Source of the DNA: Prevotella sp. E13-17
GTDB lineage: Bacteria > Bacteroidota > Bacteroidia > Bacteroidales > Bacteroidaceae
DNA: 64,000 nt
Direction of reading: 5' to 3'
NCBI RefSeq assembly: GCF_022024035.1
Contig: NZ_CP091787.1
Location: 3,318,001-3,382,000, forward strand
The notes under the pieces are model-generated. The model made no database searches and had not been told where the DNA came from. It saw nothing but the letters and a program-made list of their open reading frames with translations. Positions 25,579-34,295 of this stretch are shown piece by piece; position 1 is the stretch's first letter; every line of letters begins with the position of its first letter. A program made the position numbers and the translations under genes.

Positions 25579-27548
25579 TGAAAGTATATCAGCTATTCTT
25601 CCTCGTTGCCATGATGGGCTTGGCGGCTTGCAGCAATGAGGACGACAACATCATGCCTGCCGATGCCATGGAGATGGTGGGCATCCAGGCAACGATAGAC
25701 GGCGAACAGCCCAGCCGACGTGCTGCAAGCACTCCGACGACAACGGTGGGACGCACAGAGTTTGTGAGCGACGACCGCATCGTGTTCACCTGTATCAAGC
25801 GAACACAATCACCATTAGACGCCTTCACCTACAGCGACATCCGCTATTACTTCACCGACAAGAAGAACTGGAAGCGCACCGAGGGTAACCTGCCAGAGAA
25901 GATCTACTGGACCGACGGTTCCTCGCCACACACCTTCATAGGCTATAGTCTGCCCTCACAGGACTTCTACTGGGCGGATGGCGGCGACAACACCTATTCT
26001 GGTGAACTCGGCTATCAGCAGACAGAGATTGACTATACCGCCGGCAACGAGGAACTGAAGAAGGAAGACCTGCTGCTGACCCACAACACAAAGACGGTGG
26101 CAGAGACCGGCGGCCTGTCAACAAAGGTCACCTTCACACATGCCATGAGCAACGTGCGCGTGGTGGTCAACATCAAGAATTTTGCATCCAGCGCCAGTGC
26201 GGTTGACACCAAGGTGAGTGTCAGCGACATGGTGTTGCTCGACCAGCCCGCCAAGTTCAAATGGGGCATTCTCAGCAGTAAGGTGCAGGTGCTCGACTTC
26301 AACGATGCGCAGCAAACCACCAAGAATCTTAAGCTCTGGTGCCCCGTGACCGATGGCGAGGGAACAGGACAGAACAAGACCTTCACCTTCTACGGTCTGA
26401 CCACGCCTCAGAACGAGACCTACCACAGCATCAACGGCAACGAGCGGCCATTGTCCTTCTCGTTTACGGTGACCTACCCCAACCCCATGAACCCCAGCGA
26501 GACACTGACGAAGACCTATACCGGCGCCTTCAGTCAACTGGTACACTTCAACCCAGGCATGTGTACGACCATCAACATCTCGCTCAACCACAAGGACGAA
26601 CAGATCTTCACGGACGTGCAGTACTACGACTGGAACTTCGTGGCAACGCCCGACCTGGGCGAGCTTCGCAAGAAGTCAACGTTTCTCGACATCAACAGCA
26701 ACGTCACCATCCATACCGATGCACAGGCCACCATCTATGATGCCACATGGCTCTATCAGGACGGCACACTGCTGAGGGACATCTATGGCAACGACGGAAC
26801 CAAGGCCATGCCCTACCGCATCTCGACGGCATCACAGCTACTGTCGTTTGCCAAGGAAGTCAAGGCCGGCATGACGTTCCAAGACAAGTATATCCGTCTG
26901 GATGCCGACATCACCATGCAGTCCAGCTCTGCCAAGACCAACCTGGAGGACACCACCTCCACGCAGTCGGCAGTGAAATGGATAGGCATTGGCACCGCCG
27001 ACCATCCCTTCGAAGGGACATTCCTGGGGGGCGACCGCTTCATCAACCGCCTGTATGATGCACCGCTGTTTGCCTGTCTGGGCAGTCGGGCACGCGTAGA
27101 ACAACTTCAGATTACCACCATCGGTAGCATTGCGGGGGGCGGCGCACTGGCCGAGACCAACGAGGGCAGCATTGGCGGTTGCAAGGTCATCGACGATGTG
27201 GAGACCAACGGTGGTGCGCTGGTGGGCACCAACCATGGCGTCATCTATGCCTGCTATCACACAGGCGACACCAAGGGCACGGCAGGACTGGTCGATACAA
27301 ACACGGGCAAGGTCGTTGGCTGCTATCAGGCTGGCGAGGTGACAGGTGGCACCGCCTTCAGCATGGTCAACACCAACCACGGCACCATCGCTTGTCCGAT
27401 GCCCAGCTCGCTCTACGACATTCAGCAGCAGAGCTTCGCCGATCAGCTGAACAACAGCCTGGACGACTGGTATGCTGCGCATGCCGACCAGACGAAGTTC
27501 TACTATGTGCACACAGCAGCCAGCTGGCCCACCATTCAGAAGCAATAA
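25575..27548 (+). CDS. Fimbrillin with GLUG-like C-terminal repeats, last gene of cluster (11)
   Basis: This 657-residue protein is coupled to gene 10 by an ATGA overlap. Lipobox MMGLAAC (Cys19), CSNEDD tail and a dibasic SRRAAS motif (Arg49). The N-terminal fimbrillin module contains FTHAMSNVRVVV and ends at YYDWNFVATPDLG (Trp353). After a PYRISTASQLLSFAKEV linker, typical before GLUG repeats, come Gly-rich turns: PFEGTFLGGDRFI, IAGGGALAETNEGSI, NGGALVGTNHGVIYAC, GTAGLVDTNTGKVVGC. The terminal region is compact. Best read as a second or third pilus-borne adhesin. Confidence 0.8.
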   Translation: MMKVYQLFFLVAMMGLAACSNEDDNIMPADAMEMVGIQATIDGEQPSRRAASTPTTTVGRTEFVSDDRIVFTCIKRTQSPLDAFTYSDIRYYFTDKKNWKRTEGNLPEKIYWTDGSSPHTFIGYSLPSQDFYWADGGDNTYSGELGYQQTEIDYTAGNEELKKEDLLLTHNTKTVAETGGLSTKVTFTHAMSNVRVVVNIKNFASSASAVDTKVSVSDMVLLDQPAKFKWGILSSKVQVLDFNDAQQTTKNLKLWCPVTDGEGTGQNKTFTFYGLTTPQNETYHSINGNERPLSFSFTVTYPNPMNPSETLTKTYTGAFSQLVHFNPGMCTTINISLNHKDEQIFTDVQYYDWNFVATPDLGELRKKSTFLDINSNVTIHTDAQATIYDATWLYQDGTLLRDIYGNDGTKAMPYRISTASQLLSFAKEVKAGMTFQDKYIRLDADITMQSSSAKTNLEDTTSTQSAVKWIGIGTADHPFEGTFLGGDRFINRLYDAPLFACLGSRARVEQLQITTIGSIAGGGALAETNEGSIGGCKVIDDVETNGGALVGTNHGVIYACYHTGDTKGTAGLVDTNTGKVVGCYQAGEVTGGTAFSMVNTNHGTIACPMPSSLYDIQQQSFADQLNNSLDDWYAAHADQTKFYYVHTAASWPTIQKQ

Positions 27549-27579
27549 GTTTGGTTACACATTATTAGCGTTTGTTAAC

Positions 27580-27610
27580 TTGGGCAGTTCGCCAAAATAG
27601 CGTACCTTTG
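27580..27610 (+). promoter_or_regulatory. Promoter of the OB-fold gene
   Basis: TTGG (27580-27583), 19 bp spacing and TACCTTTG (27603-27610) fit the Bacteroidetes consensus. Transcription would start about 90 bp before the ATG at 27707. Confidence 0.65.
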
Positions 27611-27706
27611 CACGCAGTTTCACCTCCGCCACAAAAAAAGCGGGTGACGAGGCAGTAAGTAATAAGGCAACCATTTGTATTATATTCAGGATAAAAACCA
27701 TTAAAC

Positions 27707-28024
27707 ATGTACCAAACAAAATTTAGTGCGGCAGATCTTCATGCGGCATTTGTGAACGATAGGAACAGAGCCTACAAGGTGTTTTTCAACGAACAGATAG
27801 AAGTGACCGGCCAGATTTCCTATATTGGTCCCGACCGTTACGACCGTCCATCCATCGAGATGGGAGGCAACCACTACAATGGCTCACAGGTGGTCTTCAT
27901 CTTCGCTTCTGGCTACGACAAGAACGTCAACGTGGAGAAAAGCCAGAACGTCACCATCTCAGGCGAATGTCGCGGCGCCCTTCAGAACGGTACCGTGGTG
28001 ATCGAGAACTGCAAAATCTTGTAG
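27707..28024 (+). CDS. Small OB-fold, tRNA_anti-like protein
   Basis: This 105-residue protein has no signal peptide. The pattern FVNDRNRAYKVFFNEQIEV, TGQISYIG, NVTISGECRG and VVIENCKIL matches the small tRNA_anti-like (OB-fold) proteins common in Bacteroidetes. They have a conserved Asn/Ala-x-Tyr start, a vxGxI strand and a closing vxIxxC strand. The function of this family is not established. It has its own promoter and terminator and is monocistronic, separated from the fimbrial cluster upstream. Confidence 0.75.
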   Translation: MYQTKFSAADLHAAFVNDRNRAYKVFFNEQIEVTGQISYIGPDRYDRPSIEMGGNHYNGSQVVFIFASGYDKNVNVEKSQNVTISGECRGALQNGTVVIENCKIL

Positions 28025-28047
28025 TCTGCAAGACATATTCCATTGGA

Positions 28048-28091
28048 AAGATGTGATGAACATGCCCCACATGCTCATCACATCTTTTTTT
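28048..28091 (+). terminator. Intrinsic terminator after the OB-fold gene
   Basis: The stem AAGATGTGATGA ... TCATCACATCTT, with an inner CATG/CATG pairing, is followed by a T run. The 22-bp periodic tract begins right behind it. Confidence 0.85.
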
Positions 28092-28377
28092 GTTGGCACT
28101 CTAAACCGACAAAAGCAGTCCTTTCGACGAGCAACAGCGGCACTCTGACCATACAATAGTGGCACTTTGATCATGCTATAGTGGCACTCTTGAACTGTAT
28201 CCAGCCCTTAGAAAGGGTGATTCCAGCCCCTGACAATGGTAAATCCAGCCCTTAGAACGTGCGATTCCAGCCCCCAGAAATGCCATTTCCAGCCCCTGGA
28301 ATCCACATCAAAGCTTAACAATGGCATGCCGAAAGTCATGGTATTGCGGTCTGACAGCGGTGGTTTTGCCCCGTCAT
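28092..28377. repeat. 22-bp periodic intergenic repeat tract B
   Basis: Thirteen consecutive slots keep a 22-bp register. GTTGGCAC starts at 28092, then AGCAGTCC 28114, AGCGGCAC 28136, AGTGGCAC 28158 and 28180. Five CCAGCCCnnnG-type cores follow at 28201, 28223, 28245, 28267 and 28289. Weaker AG-type units lie at 28312, 28334 and 28356. The cores are variants of the CTAGCCCCTAG core of tract A, with CCAG replacing CTAG. The tract fills the space between the terminator at 28091 and the GH92 promoter at 28409. No convincing gene overlaps it. Confidence 0.85.
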
Positions 28378-28408
28378 TTCGGCTATTTTCTTAACTTTTC
28401 TCAAAAGC

Positions 28409-28440
28409 TTTGGTAGTCTCGTGCAAAAGACTTAACTTTG
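28409..28440 (+). promoter_or_regulatory. Promoter of the GH92 gene
   Basis: TTTG (28409-28412), 20 bp spacing and TAACTTTG (28433-28440) match the Bacteroidetes -33/-7 consensus well. The ATG lies 22 bp further on. Confidence 0.8.
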
Positions 28441-28462
28441 TAGCATCTAAAACTAAATAGTA

Positions 28463-30622
28463 ATGATTAAAAACCTTGACATGAGAAAATTATTCGTATT
28501 CTCTGCAATTTTTGCATCTACCTGCATGGTGTCCATTGCAGCAATGGCACAACGACTGACGTCTTTTGTTGATCCCTATATCGGCTCGGGCGGCCACGGC
28601 CACGTGTTCGTGGGTGCCAACGTGCCCTTTGGCATGGTACAACTGGGTCCCACCGAGAAATCGCGCGGCTGGGACTGGACGTCGGGCTATCACTATAGCG
28701 ACTCTATCATCGTGGGCTTTGCCCACCTGCACCTCAGCGGCACGGGCTGTGGCGACCTGGGCGACCTGGCTTTGCTGCCTGTCAACAACGTGCAGCAGCG
28801 CGACATCCACTTCAAGCACAACCAGGAGACGGTGGCTCCAGGCTACTACCGCCTGAAGACCAGCGACGTAGATGTGGAGCTGACCAGCACCAAGCGTGTG
28901 GGCATGCACCGCTATACGTTCAGCGGCAAGAACGGTCTGCTGCGCATAGACCTGAACGAGGGCATCGGCGACGAGCTGACAGCTGCTGACCTGCGTCAGG
29001 TGGACGACTGCACGCTGGAGGGCTATCGCAAGTCGCGCGGCTGGGCTCCACGTCAGGAGGTGTACTTCACCATCACGTTCAATGCGCCCGTCCGTCTGTG
29101 GGAGCCTCGTCCCGGTGAAGGCATCGTGGACCTGAAAGACACCAGCCGTCCTGTGCTGGTCAAGGTGGCCCTGTCGCCCGTGAGCAGCGAGAAGGCACGT
29201 CAGAACATGATGGCCGAGCTGCCCGGTTGGGACTTCGACCAGGTGCGCCGCGATGCCGATGCTGCCTGGGAGCGCGAGCTGAGCCGCGTAAACATTGAGA
29301 CCAGCAATGCTCAAGACAAGAAGATTTTCTATACGTCGATGTATCACCTCATGGTGGCTCCCTCGGAGTTCTGCGATGTCGATCGTCAGTATCGCGGCAG
29401 CGATGGTCGGGTGTATGATGGTGACTTCACCAACTACACCACCCTCTCGCTCTGGGACACCTATCGTGCCTTCCACCCCCTGATGACGCTCATCTATCCC
29501 GAGTTGCAGGCCGACTATGCCGAGACATTCATCAAGATCTTCGAGCAGCAAGGACGCCTGCCCATCTGGCACCTGTGGGGCTCAGAGACCGACTGCATGG
29601 TGGGCTCTTCGGCCGTGCCCGTGCTGGCAGACCTGGCGCTGAAGGGCTTCGTGCGCAATCCCGAGCAGGCCTTCAATGCCATGAAAGTCTCGCAGTTGCA
29701 AGACGTGCGCTCGCTGGGACTGCTGAAGCAATATGGCTATATCCCCTATGACAAGGAGCCTGCCAACGAGACCGTGGCCAAGGCTCTGGAGTACTGTCTG
29801 GACGAAGACGGACTGGCACGTCTGGCCAAGAAGCTGGGTCACGAGGACGACTACCGCTACTTCTTCGACCGCAGTCGCTCGTACAAGAAATATTTCGACC
29901 GCGACATTCAGTTCATGCGCGCGCTGGGCAGCAACGGACAGTTCCGCCCGGAGTTCGACCCCATCAAGGTGATTCATCGTGCCGACGACTATACCGAGGG
30001 CAATGCTTGGCAGTACACTTGGCTGGTGCCCCACGATGTGCATGGACTCATCAGCCTCTTCGGCGGCGAGAAGCAGTTCATCAAGAAGCTCGACGAGTTC
30101 TTCGTGACCGAAGGTGACATGGGGCCCGAGGCCTCGCCCGACATCAGCGGCTTCATTGGCCAGTATGCCCATGGCAACGAGCCCAGCCACCACATCATCT
30201 ACCTCTACAACTACGCCGGTCAGCCCTGGAAGGCTGCCCCCAAACTGCGCTATGTGATGCGCAAGCTCTATCATGCAGAGCCCGACGGACTTTGCGGCAA
30301 CGAGGACGTCGGTCAGATGTCGGCCTGGTACATCCTGTCGTCACTCGGCCTCTATCAGGTGGAGCCCAGCGGTGGCCGCTTCATCATGGGCACCCCGCTG
30401 TTTGCCAAGGCCCAAGTGAACGTGGGCAACGGCAAGACGCTGCAAATCACGGCACGCAACCTGAGCGACAAGAACATCTACGTACAGGGTGTGCGCCTCA
30501 ACGGCAAGAAATACACCAAGACCTACGTGGACTTCGACGTGCTGCGCCAGGGTGGCACCCTCGAGTTCCTGATGGGTCCACGACCCTCGAAATGGGGCAC
30601 AGCCGTTGCCGACCGCCCATGA
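28463..30622 (+). CDS. GH92 alpha-mannosidase
   Basis: This 719-residue secreted enzyme has a signal peptide ending near MAQR. An alternative start, MRKLF, lies at 28481. The N-terminal beta-sandwich begins VDPYIGSGGHGHVFVGANVPFG and contains AHLHLSGTGCGDLGD. The C-terminal (alpha/alpha)6 domain carries WHLWGSETDCMVG, HGNEPSHHI with Glu573 (general acid position) and GNEDVGQMSAWY with Asp615 (general base region). These are signature segments of GH92 calcium-dependent exo-alpha-mannosidases. The expected substrate is alpha-mannose on N-glycans or mannan, but linkage preference cannot be told. The esterase gene follows 41 bp downstream and may be co-transcribed. Confidence 0.93.
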   Translation: MIKNLDMRKLFVFSAIFASTCMVSIAAMAQRLTSFVDPYIGSGGHGHVFVGANVPFGMVQLGPTEKSRGWDWTSGYHYSDSIIVGFAHLHLSGTGCGDLGDLALLPVNNVQQRDIHFKHNQETVAPGYYRLKTSDVDVELTSTKRVGMHRYTFSGKNGLLRIDLNEGIGDELTAADLRQVDDCTLEGYRKSRGWAPRQEVYFTITFNAPVRLWEPRPGEGIVDLKDTSRPVLVKVALSPVSSEKARQNMMAELPGWDFDQVRRDADAAWERELSRVNIETSNAQDKKIFYTSMYHLMVAPSEFCDVDRQYRGSDGRVYDGDFTNYTTLSLWDTYRAFHPLMTLIYPELQADYAETFIKIFEQQGRLPIWHLWGSETDCMVGSSAVPVLADLALKGFVRNPEQAFNAMKVSQLQDVRSLGLLKQYGYIPYDKEPANETVAKALEYCLDEDGLARLAKKLGHEDDYRYFFDRSRSYKKYFDRDIQFMRALGSNGQFRPEFDPIKVIHRADDYTEGNAWQYTWLVPHDVHGLISLFGGEKQFIKKLDEFFVTEGDMGPEASPDISGFIGQYAHGNEPSHHIIYLYNYAGQPWKAAPKLRYVMRKLYHAEPDGLCGNEDVGQMSAWYILSSLGLYQVEPSGGRFIMGTPLFAKAQVNVGNGKTLQITARNLSDKNIYVQGVRLNGKKYTKTYVDFDVLRQGGTLEFLMGPRPSKWGTAVADRP

Positions 30623-30663
30623 CCTGAATTGTTTTTGAATCCCAACTTAACACGCATTGAAGC

Positions 30664-31818
30664 ATGAACCGACTACTTATCCTATCAGTTGCCTGCCTGT
30701 TGGCAGTCTCTGCAACAGCCCAACAGGCATTGGGCATGCGCCCCAACGTGAAATCGCCCGTTGTGAACAACGACGGCAGCGTGACATTCAACTTCTACGA
30801 CCCCACGGCTCAGGAGGTGAGCGTGACAGGCGACTTCGAAGAGATTCACTGGAAGACACTGCCCATGACAAAGCAGGAGAACGGTGTGTGGACCGTCACC
30901 ACTAAGACACTGAACCCCGAACTCTACTCCTACAGCTTCAGCGTAGATGGACAGCGCATCGTGGATCCTGCCAACAGCTATGTGAACCGCGACATCTCGA
31001 CACTGAGCAACTTCCTGATTGTGACAAAGAGCGACAGCGACAAAGGACATCTCTACCAGGTGAACGACGTGCCTCACGGAACCTTGGCACGCGTGTGGTA
31101 CGACAGTCCGACGCTGGGACAACAGCGCCGCATGACCATCTATCTGCCGGCTGCCTACGACGGCAAGAAGCGCTTCCCCGTGATGTATCTGCTACACGGA
31201 CATGGGGGCGACGAGACGGCCTGGGGCGACCTGGGGCGCACCTCGCAGATCATGGACAACCTGATAGCCGAAGGTAAGTGCGTGCCCATGATTGTGGTGA
31301 TGCCGAACGGCAACCCCACCTGCAATGCGGCACCCGGCTGGTGGCACGAGGGACTGTACACGCCCGATGGCAACGCCTTCAACGAGCGTGGCGCCAAGGC
31401 ATCGATGGAAGAGAGTTTCATGGACATCGTGAACTTCGTGGACCGTCACTACAAGACCATCCGCAAGCGCTCGGCACGTGCCGTGACCGGTCTGTCGATG
31501 GGCGGCGGCCACACGTTCAACATAGCCCGTCTCTATCCCGAGACGTTCGACTACTACGGCTTGCAGTCGGCTGCCGCCCGCATGAACCACCATGGCGACA
31601 AGCTGGACAGCGAGATGGCTCGACTCTTTGCCTCGAAGCCCAAGCTCTACTGGATAGCCATCGGCAAGGAGGATTTCCTCTTCCAGATGAACAGCGACCT
31701 GCGCCGCTATCTGGATGCCCACAAGTATCCCTACGAATACTACGAGAACGATGGTGGACACATCTGGCGCAACTGGCGCATCTACCTGACGCTCTTTGCA
31801 CAGAAGATTTTCAAATAA
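30664..31818 (+). CDS. Secreted CE1-type esterase with N-terminal E-set domain
   Basis: This 384-residue protein has a signal peptide (cleavage near SATAQQA) and an N-terminal immunoglobulin-like glycan-binding E-set/CBM48-type domain (VTFNFYDPTAQEVSVTGDF). An alpha/beta hydrolase of the esterase D / feruloyl esterase type follows. Visible catalytic elements are YLLHGHGGDETAW, the nucleophile elbow GLSMGGGH (Ser278) and DGGHIW (His366). Enzymes of this layout in Prevotella and Bacteroides remove acetyl or feruloyl groups from plant polysaccharides. The actual acyl group is unknown here. It is downstream of GH92 and upstream of a shared terminator. Confidence 0.88.
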   Translation: MNRLLILSVACLLAVSATAQQALGMRPNVKSPVVNNDGSVTFNFYDPTAQEVSVTGDFEEIHWKTLPMTKQENGVWTVTTKTLNPELYSYSFSVDGQRIVDPANSYVNRDISTLSNFLIVTKSDSDKGHLYQVNDVPHGTLARVWYDSPTLGQQRRMTIYLPAAYDGKKRFPVMYLLHGHGGDETAWGDLGRTSQIMDNLIAEGKCVPMIVVMPNGNPTCNAAPGWWHEGLYTPDGNAFNERGAKASMEESFMDIVNFVDRHYKTIRKRSARAVTGLSMGGGHTFNIARLYPETFDYYGLQSAAARMNHHGDKLDSEMARLFASKPKLYWIAIGKEDFLFQMNSDLRRYLDAHKYPYEYYENDGGHIWRNWRIYLTLFAQKIFK

Positions 31819-31866
31819 GACATGAAGAGGGGACTTCCGCAGTGGAAGTCCCCTCTTCATGTCTTG
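31818..31866. terminator. Convergent bidirectional terminator
   Basis: An approximately 20-bp perfect stem (31819-31838 with 31844-31863, GACATGAAGAGGGGACTTCC and its complement) has a 5-base loop and is followed by a T-rich segment. It lies between convergent genes and serves both. Confidence 0.9.
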
Positions 31867-31882
31867 TTTTCGTTGTTCCCGA

Positions 31883-32848
31883 CTATCGGTTCAGTCTGAC
31901 AAACACAGGATAGTGGTCTGACGGCAATCTCTTGGTGTACTTGCTGAAGTCTATCTCCTGAGGAGCATGCGCCCCTTTCTGCTTCGTCTGCGATGCCTCG
32001 TTGGGCGTCCAGTAGGCGTTGGTCAGCACGCCATAGCGCTCGACGCTGAATGAGGGCGACACAAAGACATGGTCAATGCGACTGTCGGTCTTCAGCTCGG
32101 GGTCGAAGGCATTGAAAGTGCCGTTCTCGGCAAAGCGCCAGGCGGCATGTTCGTAGCTGTCCTTCAGGATGCCAGAGGAGGTGAAGATGGTGTAAATCTC
32201 GTTGGTCTGGTCCACGTTGAAGTCGCCCGTCAGGATGACTGGCTCACCCTTGGCAATGTCGCGGATGCGGCTCACCACCAGCTTGGCGCCCTCACGGCGT
32301 GCCACGATGCCCACATGATCCATGTGGAGGTTGAAGAAGAAGAAGGTCTTCTTGCTCACCTGATCCTTGAACTTGCCCCATGTGCAGATGCGCGTACAGG
32401 CAGCATCCCATCCCAGGCCGGGCTTCTCGGGGGTCTCAGACAACCAGAAGTCGCCATGATCCAACACCTTCAGTCGCTGCTTGTCGAAGAAGATGCACTC
32501 ATGCTCGCCACCACTCTTTCCATCCTCGCGTCCCACACCGATATAGTCGTAGTCGGGCAGTTGAGCCAGCATATCGTCCAACTGTGAGCGCAGCACCTCC
32601 TGTGTGCCGAAGATGTCGGGATGCTCGAAATTCAGCTGACCACAAATCACCGGACAACGCTGCACCCAGCCATTGCCCTGACGGGCATCACCGTCGTTCT
32701 GGTTGCGAATGTTGTAGCTGCCCACATACAACTGCTGAGCCACTGCGCCAGTGACGGCCAGCAGGAATGTCACCAAGACCAGCAAACGGCCTATTGCAAA
32801 CCCTCCTGAAAGGAGAAACTTGCCGGGAATCATCTTTTTTGTTTCCAT
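31883..32848 (-). CDS. Secreted endonuclease/exonuclease/phosphatase family protein
   Basis: This 321-residue protein has a hydrophobic signal (LLVLVTFLLAVTGAVAQQ). The EEP fold motifs appear in order: YVGSYNIRNQN, FGTQEV with the metal-binding Glu, NLHMDHVG, LTGDFNVDQ, SRIDHVFVSP and LPSDHYPVFV with the terminal His. This family hydrolyses phosphodiester bonds in nucleic acids, inositol phosphates or sphingomyelin. The substrate cannot be told from sequence. It follows the DUF2851 gene on the same strand with a 45-bp gap. Confidence 0.88.
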   Translation of the reverse strand: METKKMIPGKFLLSGGFAIGRLLVLVTFLLAVTGAVAQQLYVGSYNIRNQNDGDARQGNGWVQRCPVICGQLNFEHPDIFGTQEVLRSQLDDMLAQLPDYDYIGVGREDGKSGGEHECIFFDKQRLKVLDHGDFWLSETPEKPGLGWDAACTRICTWGKFKDQVSKKTFFFFNLHMDHVGIVARREGAKLVVSRIRDIAKGEPVILTGDFNVDQTNEIYTIFTSSGILKDSYEHAAWRFAENGTFNAFDPELKTDSRIDHVFVSPSFSVERYGVLTNAYWTPNEASQTKQKGAHAPQEIDFSKYTKRLPSDHYPVFVRLNR

Positions 32849-32893
32849 TTTTACTTCCTATTATAATGATCTTTCAGATAATGTTTAATCTGC

Positions 32894-34189
32894 CTATTTC
32901 TGCTTGAGGTATTCGAAGCCGATACGACAACGCAGACAGTCCTTGCGGTCGCAATACTCCTTCTTGAGTTGAATGAGCGCCTGCGACTCGCCAGCGGTGG
33001 TCACCTCCAGACCGCACTCCTTCCACATGGTGATGATGTGGTTGCGCTCAGCACCCAACTGTTCCAGAATGTCAAAGGCACGGTCGCACAGCTCCTCCTT
33101 CTGACGGTGGCGGCCCACGGCAAAGAGCATGGGCACAGCCGTATTGATGATGAGCAGATTCATAGACGACACAGACACGTGCTTGGCGCTCTTCGTACTC
33201 TCTGACCCAAAGGTGTAGTGCGTCTCCCAGTAAGGTGTGACGTGCGTGGCCAGCAACTGTCGCAACTGTTCCACCGACTCACACTCGAGCAGGGCGCTCA
33301 GGCCTGCCCGTCGCTCGTAGTAGAGGTTGGCCAACTGCGAGATGCGCACATGAGGGAAGTTCTGCGGACGCAGGCGCAGGAAGCGCCATGCCGAAGGGTT
33401 CATCGGTGTCAGCGAGAACTTATGTGCCAGATAGGTGTATTCGTTTTTCAGCTTGTCGAAATAGCCCTCCTGCAGCGCCGTTTCGTGGTAGCGCGTAGGA
33501 ATAGTATCAAGGCTCAGCAGTCCAGCTTGCCCCATGAAGATGGCTTCAATCTGGAAGAGGTCGTCGCGATGTTTTCCCACGGCATTCAACGGCACGTATT
33601 GTGCCCACTGCTCGAAAGCTTCGCCATTGATGCCGAAACCGAAGTTGCGTGCCAGCGTCGTGAAATAGGCGTCTTCCCACGACCCATTGCAGTGCTCCAC
33701 ACGCTGGGCGATGGCCTGTGTCTTCTGTTCTAATCGCTCGGTCTGTAAGGCAGCCATCCAGGAATGGACGGTGAGACGGCTCAAGTCGGGAATGATGCGA
33801 TAACACGGGGGATACATGTCGGTGGCCAGCAGTTGGCGATAGCCGGTGACCACAGACTCGGGCACCGTGATGACCAGCTGTGGGAGCCAGAGCCCACTCT
33901 CGGTTTGCACCTCGCGGTCGGCTTCTGCCACCACGTGCAGCACCACATTGTTGTAGTGGGCATCATGATCGTGTCCGTGCAGATACCAATCGCTGGAACG
34001 CTGGTGTATCTCCACATTGCCGACCCACAGCGTGTCATCTATCTTCACCTTGGCATTGAAGAAGTCGGGGCCCGCATGATGGTTGTGCAACCCCACGTCA
34101 ATCACCTCGACAAGACGTCCGTCGGTGGTTCGTAGCTCTTTCAGGGGCAACAGCTTGTGTTTCCAAGTGTAGTGCAACAGTCGTTCCAT
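32894..34189 (-). CDS. DUF2851 family protein
   Basis: This 431-residue cytoplasmic-looking protein begins MERLLHYTWKHKLLP and contains the DUF2851 hallmark stretches HHAGPDFFNAKVKID, WVGNVEIHQRSSDW and HHNNVVLHVV-like (HYNNVVLHVV). Near the C-terminus a Cys-rich motif (YCDRKDCLRCRIG) could bind a metal. The family is widespread in Bacteroidetes and its biochemical function is unknown. It is divergently transcribed from dapB, with a candidate -7 element (TACCTTTG on the minus strand, 34214-34221). Confidence 0.85.
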   Translation of the reverse strand: MERLLHYTWKHKLLPLKELRTTDGRLVEVIDVGLHNHHAGPDFFNAKVKIDDTLWVGNVEIHQRSSDWYLHGHDHDAHYNNVVLHVVAEADREVQTESGLWLPQLVITVPESVVTGYRQLLATDMYPPCYRIIPDLSRLTVHSWMAALQTERLEQKTQAIAQRVEHCNGSWEDAYFTTLARNFGFGINGEAFEQWAQYVPLNAVGKHRDDLFQIEAIFMGQAGLLSLDTIPTRYHETALQEGYFDKLKNEYTYLAHKFSLTPMNPSAWRFLRLRPQNFPHVRISQLANLYYERRAGLSALLECESVEQLRQLLATHVTPYWETHYTFGSESTKSAKHVSVSSMNLLIINTAVPMLFAVGRHRQKEELCDRAFDILEQLGAERNHIITMWKECGLEVTTAGESQALIQLKKEYCDRKDCLRCRIGFEYLKQK

Positions 34190-34213
34190 GGATGATTTTT
34201 AGTTTTTGTGGTG

Positions 34214-34221
34214 CAAAGGTA
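34214..34221 (-). promoter_or_regulatory. Candidate -7 element for the DUF2851 gene
   Basis: The minus strand reads TACCTTTG, 25 bp before the ATG at 34189. No clear -33 box is seen. Confidence 0.55.
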
Positions 34222-34262
34222 TAAATAATTCTTAATTATGTCCTTAATTCGTAGATTTTTTT

Positions 34263-34270
34263 TATCTTTG
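34263..34270 (+). promoter_or_regulatory. Candidate -7 element for dapB
   Basis: TATCTTTG followed by CACC, 26 bp before the ATG. The -33 region is A/T-rich without a clear TTTG. Confidence 0.6.
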
Positions 34271-34295
34271 CACCCGTATTAATACAAATTATTAT

